Shown piece by piece: positions 12,501 to 20,607 of a stretch of 64,000 nt of DNA (the first letter of the stretch is position 1; every line of letters begins with the position of its first letter). The position numbers and the translations under genes were made by a program. The notes below the pieces were generated by a model. The model had not been told where the DNA came from. It did no database searches and was given only the letters and a program-made list of their open reading frames with translations. Source of the DNA: Limnomonas spitsbergensis (taxonomy: Eukaryota; Chlorophyta; Chlorophyceae; Chlamydomonadales); assembly GCA_037349105.1 (NCBI GenBank), contig JAYJMM010000116.1:3534001-3598000 (forward strand). The letters run 5' to 3'.

Positions 12501-15500
12501 TGACTGACCCCTGAGCCCTGGCGGCTGCCTCGTTTGCCGCGCTTCCGATATGCAGCGGTACCTCCGGGGTGCCTGGGCATGGTAACACAGACCCTTGGTC
12601 AGGCATGGGAGTGTCCTCCCGTGAATCTGACTCCCTATCGGAGCTGGCGGAGCCATCCTCACTGGGACTGGCCTCCCCCTCCTCATCATTGTACTGGTGC
12701 ATTTCAGCCTGTGCTCCCCTGTTGGCTGCATTCATAGCATAGTGATCTGACTGCTCCTTGATCAGAAATCTCTGCAACATGTTGGGCCAATTCTCACAAG
12801 GGGCCGGGCACCCCCTGCTCTGGAGGTCCCTCAGGACCCACCCTGCATGATGGATGGACCTGGCTGATCCTGCGGGCATAGTGCCGTAATGGTTCATAGC
12901 CAACGACTCTATCACCACCTTCCAGTGGTGCTTCTGAAGGGGCACCTGCCCTTCTAGCACCCACTGGGTATCCCCCGGTACCTCTGCCACCTGGTTGCTC
13001 TGAACCTGGGCAGTGCCGGCGGTCTGAACAACCCCCCCATGGATCGATACCAAACACGTGTGCCTTGCGAGGCCCTCCCACCTGGGTGCCTCTTGCATCA
13101 CTGCGCCCTGTCGGCCCGGTGGCCCCGGCAGCCTGCTCTGGCTCGCAGCAGCCTTCTGCGCCTTCCACTCCTCGAAGGAGGTACGCTGCTCGGCCTCGTA
13201 GGCCCTCCTTAACCTGTCCTCTGGACCCTCCAGGCTGTGGCCTGGTCCATCAGCCCTCACACCCCTCTCTGGGCCGGCTGGGACCCTAGGCTTGTCCAAG
13301 CGGCCGCTGCTGCCCGCCATCACCGACCTCCAGTCTGGGCATGCGCTGGCGAAGTGCCCTGGCTGATGGCACTTGAAACACACTCCTCCATCTCGGGGTC
13401 CCAGGTGGGCTGGCTTGGCTATCCGTCCCTGTCCAACCGTGGCCCTGCCCGGCGGACTTTGGTCAGCTGCCCTTCTCCTGTCTTGTTCTTGGTCGCCCTT
13501 TTTGAACGATCTGGCCAGGCTCCCTGAGCCTCGCTCTAGGGAACGGCCTCGGGGCATGCTGCCCCTCTGCTCTGGTCCTGGGCTCTCCTTCCTTGCATGG
13601 ATACGCCTGTCGCTGTCCCCCTCACTCGGGGACCTGCGCCACCTGCCCTTGGCCTGTACATCGGCCGGGCTGCTATCTCCTGTGTTGTGCTCCGTCAGCT
13701 GGCTCTTGACCCCTGGCGTGGGGGCCACCGCCTGGTGCTCCCTCACTTGCCCTCTTTGGGCGCTCCTGCTGCGCTCCCTGGGAGCCTTGTCCTCGGCCTC
13801 AGCTGCTGCCTCTGTCCCCCTCCGCTCCCTGCGGGCATCGGGACTAGCCATCTGAGCTCTGTTGGCGCCCCCTGAGTTGTTAAGCCCAGGGTTCCTCTGC
13901 TGTGCTTCCGCTGGTGCCGCCGTGCTGGGGGGCTCGACTTCCCCCTCCAGGTCGCTATCCCACGGGGATGCGGGCACAAACGCCTCCTGGATGCTGGCTG
14001 CCAGCTCCGGGTCCACTTGCACCCGGTTTTGCGGCCTTCCCGCCTGCAGGTCCCCAATGGCCTGATACAGGCCTGGCAGTTGGCCTGCCCGCAGAACATA
14101 CTCCTTCTGTACTTCTGTCATGACGCTGTCCACTGACTTGATGTCATCCCACCTTGCCATCTGCAAGCGTAGGTACTGCACAAAAGCCGCGCTCTGTTGG
14201 TACAGCTGTACCTCCATGTCTTTCAACGCCTTCTGCGCGAGCCGCTGCTGGGCGCGCAGCCTATCCAACTCTTTGGATGCCCTGCTGCGCAGCGCCCCCT
14301 GGGGTTCCGCCTCCCTTTCGCTGTCTTCCTCCTCCTCCTCATCCTGACTGCCGGACTGGCCCTGGCTGGGATCTGCTTTGTCACCCTGGGCTGCTGCGCC
14401 CTGCTCTGCAACTTCCACCTCCGGGGCGACAACCTTGTCAGCCTTCCGGGTACCTGGAGCTGGCCTGCCCCTGCAGACCTCTTGCTGCATGGATTTTGGC
14501 GCCTCTGCCCGCAGCCCTGACTTGCTGAGGTCCAGAACCCTGCTGTCACAGCATTCCGCTGTGTGCCACCCCTTTGCCCCGCACAAGGTGCACGGGTTCT
14601 CCTCGCTGGGTGGGTTGTTCCTCCTCAGGAACTCCTTCCTGACTACCGGCATGGTCGCTGCCGCGTGTGCTCTGCGGATGTTCTCCGCCATCTCTGCCGC
14701 GGCCTCCGCCTGCAGCTCTGCACGGCTTTGAGGTTCCTCCGCCTGTCTGCGCTCACGCCTTTCCTGAGGCGGCGCTGTTGCGGGTCCGCTCGGCACCTCC
14801 CTGTGCAGCCTCTGGGCGCCTCGCGCCTGCTGCGGCTTGCTGTTTTGCAGGGACGCCTCGTGAGGCCCTCCATAGTTTGCTGAAGCCCTCATGGCTGCAC
14901 CACGCTGGTCGGTTCCCATGGGTAAGGTTGCGCAAGAGAGTGACGACAACCTCTCGTTCAGCTTGAACACCTGCAGGCGGATATCAATCATATCGTCAGC
15001 CAATCTGCTCAACACCAGCCTCTTTTCTCCCTTCCTGGAGGCAGGTTCCCTGAGGCTCTGCTCAGGTTCCTCCTCCCTGAAAGGTTCTGGCAAGAATGAC
15101 TTAGGGCGGGCATTGTGGACTGCCTGTTTAAACTCCACAGGCTTGGGCATCAGCCCAACCTGCGTCATTAGAGCCACCGACTCGCTGAGCATCTCAGCCA
15201 TCGTCTGGTGCCATCCCTCAGGCTCAGCCTGCCCTGTTGGGCTGGTCAGGTGCGACACATGTGCCGCCTGCTGCGCCTGACCACCCTGGCCTGGCCCTGG
15301 CCTTGGATACGGCCTGTTGCCCTGGTTCCGATCATACGGCCTGCCAGCCGCCTGTCCCTGCGGCGGCCTGGGCGGTAGAGGATACTGCTGCGGCGTCGGT
15401 CTGGCCTGCCCAGTTGTTATATCTGTAGCTAGCGGCGCTGGCCTGCGCTCATCCCTGCGCTCATCTCTGCGCTCATCCCTGGCCCTGGGTACTCTGCAGT

Positions 15501-18500
15501 CCCTGGCCAGGTGCGCTGTGCTACCACACTGGTAACACGCCTTGGGTACCCCCATAGCGCTCCCTGCGCTGTTGTTCTGCGCTGCGGGTTGGTCTGCCCA
15601 GGAAACTCCTCTGGGTTTACCCTCACTCCGCTGTGGCTGTGCTGCAACTGGGCCTGCGGGGATCACTGCCCCGTCCAGGCGAGCCCGCATCTCCCACTGT
15701 CCAGTCCGCTCTCTCCTTCCTTTGTTGTACTGCGCCTCGCCCTGGCCAAGTCCACTACTGGCCACCTGCCTCAGGCTTGCTCCTCCTAGGTCCCCCATTT
15801 CCAGGGCGAACTTCTCCCACAGCACCACTTGCTGAGTCAGCACTGTGATCTGGTCTTCATCCGTCATACTCAGGTACCCTGGCACTGTGACGACGAACTC
15901 GCTGAGCTTTGCTTTTGTAGCTGCTGGCAGCCCGTCATGAAACATGTGCGAGACTGAGTGTTGCCTGCCAAAGTGGTCCACTGCATCCCTCGAGATCTGC
16001 AGCAACTGCGCTGTTGACAGTACTCTGTGAGCAAACGCCTCCACAGTCTCCTCTGACTTAACTTCCGGATCAAGAGTGGTCTTCACTCCCAACCTGAGGT
16101 TGGAGATAGCTGTCCTCTCCTCTGAGGTTGGCTTCCCCACCTCCGCCTGCACCACCCTGATCCACAGGGTGAGCAGCGACGTCTCTTGGCACTGCTCCCC
16201 CACTGGGGCAGTCCACAGATCCCTGATCTTGTCCACCTCTCTAGCAGCCCTTTCTCCTGCGTGGGGCGCTGCCCTGATGGCCAACATCAGCGGCCCTACA
16301 CACGCAGGCTTGCTGTCCCACAGCTTGACCAGTGATTTCACCAGCATAGCCATAGCTGATGGCGATTGGCACGATCCTGTAATCTCCCCTGCTACCACCG
16401 CCAGCGCTGGCGGTTCATCTGACAGCGCCAGTCTGTTGTGTGAACCCCAGTAGCCACAAGCTTGGCAATACGTCCTGGCTGCAACCGCGCCCGGGTGCGA
16501 CATGTCCAGCACCGGCACATTGCCTTGGATAGTGGGAATCTTGGCAAATTTGGCAACGCCTACCAACTGCGAGATCATCTGCTGCTGCAGCTGCAGATTG
16601 TTCCTTGCCTGCTCCCACTCGAGCCTTCTCATTTCCTGGTCACCTGACTCCCGCCTGGCCCCTGGCCCGCGCCTGTCTGCTCTAGCCGACCCTGAATCTT
16701 CTGATCCAGAGTGTGATCCAGATCCATCTCCGCCGCCCCCTGATGGGTTGCGATCCTGCTGGTATCCGCTGTGTCTGTTATCTGGCTCCTCCTGAGCATG
16801 GTTCTCTCCAGACGGTCGTCTGCCTGCCCTGCCTGCTGAGTCTCTGCTTCCTGCAGGTGGCGGCCACCCCGCCTCACTTCTACTTTGCTGCTCCACAGGT
16901 CTGGATCTCCAGGGCTGTGCTCCTTTGTCCGATTCTGCCTGCCCCCTGGGCGGCCCCTGGTTTTGCCAACTTTGCTGCGCTGATCCGTTGTTTCCAGCCT
17001 GCCCCCTGGGCGGCTCCTGGCCCTGCCAGTTTTGCTGCGCTGATTCACTGTTTCCAGCCTGCCCCCTGGGCAGCTCCTGGCCCTGCCAGTTTTGCTGCGC
17101 TGATTCGCTGTTCCCAGCCTGCCTCCTGGGCGGCTCCTGGCCCTGCCAGTTTTGCCGCGCTGATTCGCTGTTTCCAGCCTGCCCCTTGGGCGGCTCCTGG
17201 CCCTGCCAGTTTCGCTGATCCGTGCCGTCTGCCTGCCCCCTGGGCGGCTCTCGGTTCTGCCGGTCATGTTGCTCTCTGCTGCCTGCCTGCTCCCTGGGCA
17301 GCTCCTGGCTGTATCCACCTGGCTGTTCTGTACTGCCTGCCTGCCCCCTGGGCGGCGCCTGGTACTGCCTGCCTGGCTGTGTTCCACCAGTATAGTCTCT
17401 GGCGTAGGAGTCTGATCGCGTCTCCTCCCTGGCCTCCTGCCTTCTGGGTCCGCTGCTCCTGGTGCTGCCTGCAGGTTCAACTTCCTGCAGGGTCCTCCTT
17501 GCTGGTCCCACTTGTCTGTTCCTCAAGAACTCCTCGATGTGGTCCACTTGCACCTCTTGGCAAATATTCTCCTTGCCCTCCACTATGCGCAGCAGCGCAT
17601 ATGACTCCTGTCTGCTGGCTCTGCGCGTGTCTACGCCTTGCTCTGCCATCCTGGCGAGCGATCGGCTAGTCAGCTCTGCCCTTTCACTGGCAGCTGGGCT
17701 GCTGGCCCTGGGCGCTTCCCCGCCTCTTGGCCGCCCCCTGAGGCTCGGCTCACTGCTGATCTCAAAAACTTCTGATCTGGGTATCGGCGTTGGCGCGGCC
17801 CTTGCCTGCTGCTGCCACCTTTGGACCTCTCTGAGTTCCTCAGGCCGCTGCGCCACTGTTTCAAATCCTTCCCAATCTTGATTCTCCTCGTCCTCAGGCT
17901 CAGATCCAGGTTCCTCCTGATCTCCTGTCACGCCGTTACACCATTCGTCTGCGAAGGTCTTAACAGCCAGGGCCGCTTCGTGCTCCGCCCCTCCCTTGGA
18001 CACCTGTCCAAGGGCGGCTAACAACGTCGCCCTGTCCTGGCCTGTATGGGGGATACCCATCATGGCCTTTGTCGCCCACTCCCTCAGGTGATGGGCCTTG
18101 AACTCCTCAATTGCTGTGACCTGGTCACTGAAATGAGCAAACGTCCTGGAGCAAATCTGCTTCCACAGGTGCGTTGCCCACAGCAAGATTCTTGCCCAGC
18201 CAAACGGCTGCGGCTGTTCCTCTATTGCCTCTTCCACCTTCACCACAGTCCTGGCTCTGGATCTCTCTGGATCTCCTGAGCTTTCCTCCTGTGCCCAAGC
18301 TGGGTTGTGGAAGAATCCATACAGGCTGTCCTTCTTGCTGGTGCCTGTCCGGAACCTGCTGTCCGCTTCTGCCTTGGATCGCTGCGCCGGTTTACCCACA
18401 CTGGGTGGAAACCTGGACAGTGGTGTCCCGTAGGCCGTGGAACCTGCTCCTCTTCTAAACAGCATTCTGCGCTGTCGCAGCTGCTGCACAGGCCTCATCC

Positions 18501-19275
18501 CTGCCTTGGATCGCTGCACCCTTTCCTCCTGGGCTGGATCTGACATCTCCTCCTCGGATATCAGGTCAGCCCAAGGCTTTCCCACCGGCACCGCTGAATT
18601 TTTAAATGCTGCCAGCGGCTCTGCACTGTCCTGCCAAGTCTGCCTGGTCACCGCTGGCTGGGCACCTGCCCCCTCGCGCTTGATCACTGCAGGCACTTGC
18701 TTGTTTCCCATTTCCTTTCCACCTAGCTGTAATTTGTCATGGCCTGCTAGCCCCTCTGGGTCTGCAGCGCTCTCTGAACTGTGTTCCGGCTGGCAGGGCT
18801 CTACCAATACTCGCTGCGCAACCCTCGTCCCCTTGGACGGAATCTGCTGCGGAGCGGCATCTGGTTCGCTGTCACGTCGCATGCCGCTGCTCTGGGACAC
18901 CTCAGTCACCTGATCCAAGATCAGATCCGGGGTTCCCGCCTGCGTCGGACCCTGCTCAGATTCCAGGCTGCTCCTGAAATCAGCAGGCAGTGGGCCTCCT
19001 CGCCCAATGCCTGTCCTTATCACACACACAGCGCCACCGTCCAGCATTCCTGCCGCTCCGGGCAGGAAGTGGTCAGGTCCTGTCACCTTGCAGGCCCTTG
19101 CGGCCGGATCCACTGGCCTTGCCAGTTTCTCCGCCATCCGCAGGGCTTCCTCTGCAATCAGTGAATCAGCCACCTCTATCAGGTCTGCACCTGGCTCCAG
19201 CCCCCGTACTCGCCCGCTGCGGCGCTGGACGTCGGGGTGCTGGTGCCTATCAGGATGCAGGTTAATCTCTGCCAT
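6265..19275 (-). CDS. Giant retroelement polyprotein: Gag-like, zinc knuckles, DNA methyltransferase-like
   Basis: An uninterrupted ORF of 4336 residues from the ATG at 19275. An upstream in-frame TTG gives a slightly longer ORF but is not preferred. The N-terminal third holds Q/G/R-rich repeats and a capsid-like helical region. CCHC knuckles include CYQCGSTAHLARDC, CFKCHQPGHFASAC and CLICAQIGHQTKDC, plus a less regular CTLCGAKGWHTAECC. A Cys-rich cluster (CLGC...CCTCGG...CHKC) follows. Next are a hydrophobic segment (QLLLVWLLLSACIPGARA), the pre-polymerase motif FAYSMEDLPGY, and a C5-cytosine methyltransferase-like domain near the C-terminus. No protease, polymerase or RNase H was recognised. 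Absence of stops over 13 kb suggests recent origin or selection. The last residues (from about 6542 to 6265) are a frameshifted readthrough over integrase sequence. Confidence 0.75.
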   Translation of the reverse strand: MAEINLHPDRHQHPDVQRRSGRVRGLEPGADLIEVADSLIAEEALRMAEKLARPVDPAARACKVTGPDHFLPGAAGMLDGGAVCVIRTGIGRGGPLPADFRSSLESEQGPTQAGTPDLILDQVTEVSQSSGMRRDSEPDAAPQQIPSKGTRVAQRVLVEPCQPEHSSESAADPEGLAGHDKLQLGGKEMGNKQVPAVIKREGAGAQPAVTRQTWQDSAEPLAAFKNSAVPVGKPWADLISEEEMSDPAQEERVQRSKAGMRPVQQLRQRRMLFRRGAGSTAYGTPLSRFPPSVGKPAQRSKAEADSRFRTGTSKKDSLYGFFHNPAWAQEESSGDPERSRARTVVKVEEAIEEQPQPFGWARILLWATHLWKQICSRTFAHFSDQVTAIEEFKAHHLREWATKAMMGIPHTGQDRATLLAALGQVSKGGAEHEAALAVKTFADEWCNGVTGDQEEPGSEPEDEENQDWEGFETVAQRPEELREVQRWQQQARAAPTPIPRSEVFEISSEPSLRGRPRGGEAPRASSPAASERAELTSRSLARMAEQGVDTRRASRQESYALLRIVEGKENICQEVQVDHIEEFLRNRQVGPARRTLQEVEPAGSTRSSGPRRQEAREETRSDSYARDYTGGTQPGRQYQAPPRGQAGSTEQPGGYSQELPREQAGSREQHDRQNREPPRGQADGTDQRNWQGQEPPKGQAGNSESARQNWQGQEPPRRQAGNSESAQQNWQGQELPRGQAGNSESAQQNWQGQEPPRGQAGNNGSAQQSWQNQGPPRGQAESDKGAQPWRSRPVEQQSRSEAGWPPPAGSRDSAGRAGRRPSGENHAQEEPDNRHSGYQQDRNPSGGGGDGSGSHSGSEDSGSARADRRGPGARRESGDQEMRRLEWEQARNNLQLQQQMISQLVGVAKFAKIPTIQGNVPVLDMSHPGAVAARTYCQACGYWGSHNRLALSDEPPALAVVAGEITGSCQSPSAMAMLVKSLVKLWDSKPACVGPLMLAIRAAPHAGERAAREVDKIRDLWTAPVGEQCQETSLLTLWIRVVQAEVGKPTSEERTAISNLRLGVKTTLDPEVKSEETVEAFAHRVLSTAQLLQISRDAVDHFGRQHSVSHMFHDGLPAATKAKLSEFVVTVPGYLSMTDEDQITVLTQQVVLWEKFALEMGDLGGASLRQVASSGLGQGEAQYNKGRRERTGQWEMRARLDGAVIPAGPVAAQPQRSEGKPRGVSWADQPAAQNNSAGSAMGVPKACYQCGSTAHLARDCRVPRARDERRDERRDERRPAPLATDITTGQARPTPQQYPLPPRPPQGQAAGRPYDRNQGNRPYPRPGPGQGGQAQQAAHVSHLTSPTGQAEPEGWHQTMAEMLSESVALMTQVGLMPKPVEFKQAVHNARPKSFLPEPFREEEPEQSLREPASRKGEKRLVLSRLADDMIDIRLQVFKLNERLSSLSCATLPMGTDQRGAAMRASANYGGPHEASLQNSKPQQARGAQRLHREVPSGPATAPPQERRERRQAEEPQSRAELQAEAAAEMAENIRRAHAAATMPVVRKEFLRRNNPPSEENPCTLCGAKGWHTAECCDSRVLDLSKSGLRAEAPKSMQQEVCRGRPAPGTRKADKVVAPEVEVAEQGAAAQGDKADPSQGQSGSQDEEEEEDSEREAEPQGALRSRASKELDRLRAQQRLAQKALKDMEVQLYQQSAAFVQYLRLQMARWDDIKSVDSVMTEVQKEYVLRAGQLPGLYQAIGDLQAGRPQNRVQVDPELAASIQEAFVPASPWDSDLEGEVEPPSTAAPAEAQQRNPGLNNSGGANRAQMASPDARRERRGTEAAAEAEDKAPRERSRSAQRGQVREHQAVAPTPGVKSQLTEHNTGDSSPADVQAKGRWRRSPSEGDSDRRIHARKESPGPEQRGSMPRGRSLERGSGSLARSFKKGDQEQDRRRAADQSPPGRATVGQGRIAKPAHLGPRDGGVCFKCHQPGHFASACPDWRSVMAGSSGRLDKPRVPAGPERGVRADGPGHSLEGPEDRLRRAYEAEQRTSFEEWKAQKAAASQSRLPGPPGRQGAVMQEAPRWEGLARHTCLVSIHGGVVQTAGTAQVQSNQVAEVPGDTQWVLEGQVPLQKHHWKVVIESLAMNHYGTMPAGSARSIHHAGWVLRDLQSRGCPAPCENWPNMLQRFLIKEQSDHYAMNAANRGAQAEMHQYNDEEGEASPSEDGSASSDRESDSREDTPMPDQGSVLPCPGTPEVPLHIGSAANEAAARAQGSVSRTGRHQEAQEAAARSSGGAEPVRNHCCTTSRYNPGGWGEAASNPPSRGVSDRRSAGRDEDTAYDQDGEDHRNQTSDREHVQPRPLPPGQPEGRSFVQWYRLGDELPGSAATEAMLTVPEDAQDGICRIQNHRLLPSREVVCVNRQAAMQAVARLVFPWDAVTAVLLIVALKGYIKPSTVMAELMQREWRHPVWLQCVDRAVRLVCQEGTTAVSAADMARWEVPDSVRTDGVWQGAQLGFMSAPWAQHCAHSLLGHPNLRECAFYVPVQAVAAGTYGRSSEAAEGTYDDAGLCHGGKPRRIEDIIEAAILIPRVVAGQAVPWGLAPGDARAAIPVQRAVSYYYEEVQEEEIPVSEAWIHMHASRNDMPVFFFARSEGNVAIVRCANVEEAEFHAHEYARGADPAVWAIMMMVLQRTMLPGQMSAAMQEVWSVGAQWAPAEFECPTWPYGARPASDSGSMWEGEFELARSPFALERLEDCVQQWVRKERKAWQEDRASSVTPHWQANAVTVQLWKQAHPAGVRTLHPLFRGVGSGTYEEELMELRDQPALGQWRIGRWGARRWDPNPDSSEGSQESSEQPGPCVSFQAAFVTTLGATASEWVWLAIDQELAAPSAETRDRAESRTPSGSCGGTSVPKDNSERRLIAGHPANRNQGFSKGEDPGQWGTSLPGGEKEDPLEGLPPLVADSESDEEYGASSPQLPVGVISIGWPVARSADMPGESASAYPGPECPEQSFEESMEQLQQQWMSNGSWERAAIEETRRNREWEVELGEHLPALRKNRRHAAVLPMAASLVTAEGRPDSNRSRDRQMNEPVQPVARDPWGDPASYSTQRWKSALGNCLERLDQQRREEMGLYETGQELVNSSAAVAWSSMWFKIRALPGQSPDPRMWQYNQALEDLERELGVSMIALIDEVSPAVTAHWQACLEERSDGDSSAGEGLDDARAQSDSQLEGLRVARHILQYRLRKAEGIAVEPEEDDTGTIAIHLSMMTGLLEGAGLLEVGLQAAIRQLQTGLARRLRQLRGAAKWVSGRGPEQAALVYADDIYLNLRVVKRQLAEWVSTREGQGVLWRPSNTPGLMCIQGAETDSASSGDEQGDRDAQAAAGGMGRVGPASSQAPVRHPPRPESQGRGAARGACSLTSGITVSREPPGRIVAGMPQRCLGCMISLEEGTGRKCCTCGGTACGACAGTRSIGGTRRGVWACHKCSDLAHPAGGRGSATREPGLRSSRHGHDYHACPDPGERAGRCLICAQIGHQTKDCPEGDAPLEAIRSGQLPADRADRFKQEQQAKRCRGFQSEARPVGADAAWTETAELQGKKSKKAMRRARNAQGKAADRDRGSRPGRDCPCQPGRINRVELEITWATEQLRPGLHAEPLLAQPAGQQPPAGRQPPACRGLLTCTAFKGMLTGAFQLLLVWLLLSACIPGARATGQGVRGGGFTASQGAFVSSQEAAAKLTSGWLRPPAVISLGDASGAGGAYSQHEDWQRNSSTEGEAPAAVDDPQAAEMIDMFQPGGVVEPPSEYVKTEEGWLLGKHPDFTEEQQASLEQSLRDRQGAFAYSMEDLPGYCGTQGVDTACLPVQAVRTMEKEGVVLFEPFGGMCSGLEMVLKAGIPVVRYLYADISEEVREIAGGRLVQLHKRFPQLLPVKAFEDVFRALPQDVYAITAEHLRGAGAQDGRQWFMVAGWECQDLSSAGKGRGLAGERSKSFFPLVKLLGTLQVLQLSRPPAYLIENVAMQLNQRSTKASVDGFNEVCRVLGTPALFDAAQVGSYAHRTRNYWGNIAPSEDIEFVICASARPHEGVVDDILDKGSRAQVVACPDNGGYRINVTGQPRRVLPCLMATPASYSFRNGQNGMVYRPMGDLQEPNANERERAMGYAVGSTLPRPDFPEAARRAALGRCMDSWALSAWFNVALECAKILPGELVRRARLPGQDRDPALGATLMSSHYALATAGNACSGSGEVAATYRQCLGESAAADWADAAQEPGRRAVREGSPDSQDRTAQVLPGGQQRRVLGQDGTMGGAGLPLLAAAGHAHGAIRGPVWATTHVPLQSGGGPMEHRQGGNSRGGSGPTPGQSG
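6642..7706 (-). other. Spliceable methyltransferase segment (GTATGT...CCGCAG)
   Basis: This 1065-bp piece (355 codons, in frame) is present in the minus copy and absent from the plus copy at 22963/22964. It begins GTATGT after TTTGGAG and ends CTACCGCAG before GGAACGCG. The plus copy reads TTTGGAGGAAACGCG, the exact spliced product with one synonymous change. The segment encodes nearly all of a C5-cytosine methyltransferase: motif I straddles the donor (FEPFGG then MCSGLE). The catalytic loop is GWECQDLSSAGKGRG (usual PCQ changed to ECQ, Cys kept), then ENVAMQ (the ENV motif) and HRTRNYW (motif VIII-like). It may act as coding sequence when retained and as an intron when removed. Confidence 0.85.
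16921..17376 (-). repeat. 60-bp coding minisatellite in the Gag-like part
   Basis: Five close 60-bp units fill 16921-17220 and degenerate copies extend to about 17376. On the minus strand they encode a 20-residue Q/G/P-rich repeat of the type NWQGQEPPRGQAGNSESAQ. The unit is a multiple of three, so copy-number change keeps the frame. Confidence 0.85.
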
Positions 19276-19976
19276 TCCTACAGGCAATTTATACGATCCA
19301 CACGATCCTGCAATGTGCTGGCAACACCAAAACAGGATCTGCTAACGCTCAGGCTTCTGCCTCTTGCACCTACTGCAGCCTGGTGAGGACTTGCCAGTCA
19401 GGTCAAGTTGACAGGTACAGCAAAAAACAGGACAGGTCTCTGCCTTCCTGCTTTTTCTTGCTAATAATCAGAATCTGGCGGGATCCTCCGTCGCCTTCAG
19501 CACTTCCCACCTCTTTCTGGCTGGGTGGCTTCTAGAAGTCGCACGCCCTGCGTGGATGGGGCTTCTTGCTTGGTACCCGCTCTGCTCTGCGGTCCTGCGG
19601 GGCTGCTTTGGCCCACCAAGAAAATTTTAACCTTGGATCTTCTATCCACAAGTTAACTTCTGTCAATGATGACAGATTGGATCCACCTGATCACAATCTT
19701 CAATCACACAGGTACAAATTGCTGGGTGTATAAATCACAGCCAATTCTTCAAGCCTCTCCTGGACCCAGCACTGTGTTGCCACACACAGTGATTCACAGG
19801 GCTTAACTTGGCAATCTCTCTCTGGAGATTACCTCAGCCAAATTGCAGTTCAAGCGCCAAATTCCAGGCTGTTTGCTGACAAGCAAAATTCAAATTTTCG
19901 CAGCACAAACACCTTCTGCAGGAACTGGCAAATCAGGCTGATCAGGCTCAATCTACTTCGTCCCTTTCAAAAGGAC
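19276..19976 (-). other. 5' leader of the 20-kb element
   Basis: Between A1 and the polyprotein start there is no convincing gene. The leader begins, in sense direction, directly after A1 with TGTCCTTTTGAAAGGGACGA, the reverse complement of a site inside A1. A tRNA primer-binding site next to A1 could not be identified by eye. Confidence 0.5.
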
Positions 19977-20603
19977 ACGCGTTGTGCGCTTCAGGTCCGT
20001 GGCGGACTTCTCCCTCACGACAGTGATGGGCGCCTACGGGCAGACTTCGTGACTACTCACTGGCTGCGGGTGCTCATCGAGTTAAGCTGCTAGATTTGTA
20101 TTTGTATGTCAGGCAATAGCAAGGGTTGGCGCAGGCCTTCAGGCTGTCTGGTCGCGATCCAGCTAGGCAATCAGGGCACTTACCGCGTCACACGCGGTGA
20201 GGGTACGGGATCGTAGACTGCGAACTACTTGTTCTGCAGGGATCTCGTTCCTCAACTGAGGTCTTGTTCTCTTGCTATCTCAGCGGAGGCTGAGGTAGTC
20301 TTGACTTGTTGGAGGTACTGACTTAAGGCACAACTCGGGTCTCACGCACTGGGTGACGGCCGGAGCTTGTTACAGAAGAGGTCTGTCCTTTTGAAAGGGA
20401 CGAAGTAACTAGTTTAGGCAATTGCCGGGATACAGGGACCCGGCAGGCCCAATTCAAAGTACGGGACAGCTAAACCCCTGGCGTAAGCGGGTTTCTAGGT
20501 TCCTATTCAAATAAGGAGGATCCGCAGGGAAGCTGCGAAGCCTCCGAGGTCGCAAACTGCGGCCTAAACGGTTTTGGCACGTATACCGTAATATACCGTG
20601 ACA
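19977..20603 (-). repeat. A1: 5' split terminal repeat (627 bp)
   Basis: Sequence from ACGCGTTGTGCGC to ATACCGTGACA is almost identical to the 627-bp A part of each tandem unit at the other end. The adjacent 222-bp B part is missing here. It is expected to hold the promoter of the element because it is the first transcribed end in the sense direction, but no clear TATA box was assigned. Confidence 0.85.
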
Positions 20604-20607
20604 AATA
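20604..20607. repeat. Target-site duplication AATA, right copy
   Basis: The partner of 515-518 across the 20-kb insertion. The sequence continues GTCACATTTG as in the intact right arm of the host element. Confidence 0.85.

Larger units (their letters stand above)
519..20603 (-). mobile_element. 20-kb retroelement with split terminal repeats
   Basis: The element is bounded by TGTCGC at 519 and GTGACA at 20603 and flanked by AATA duplications. In its sense direction (minus) the order is: A1 (627 bp, 20603-19977), leader, long ORF with Gag-like and methyltransferase parts, integrase/PHD relic, 3' untranslated part, B1 (222 bp, 4995-4774), then five A+B units joined by GC. The 5' end therefore has only A and the 3' end of the body only B, which is a split-direct-repeat layout rather than ordinary LTRs. 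Such layouts are known from PAT, Kangaroo and TOC elements, which use tyrosine recombinases. Here the recombinase is of DDE integrase type. No protease, reverse transcriptase or RNase H was found, so this copy is probably non-autonomous. Confidence 0.8.

Noticed and set aside
519..20603. DIRS-type element
   Set aside because: Split repeats and an internal complement fit, but the family encodes a DDE integrase and makes a 4-bp duplication. No tyrosine recombinase motifs were seen.
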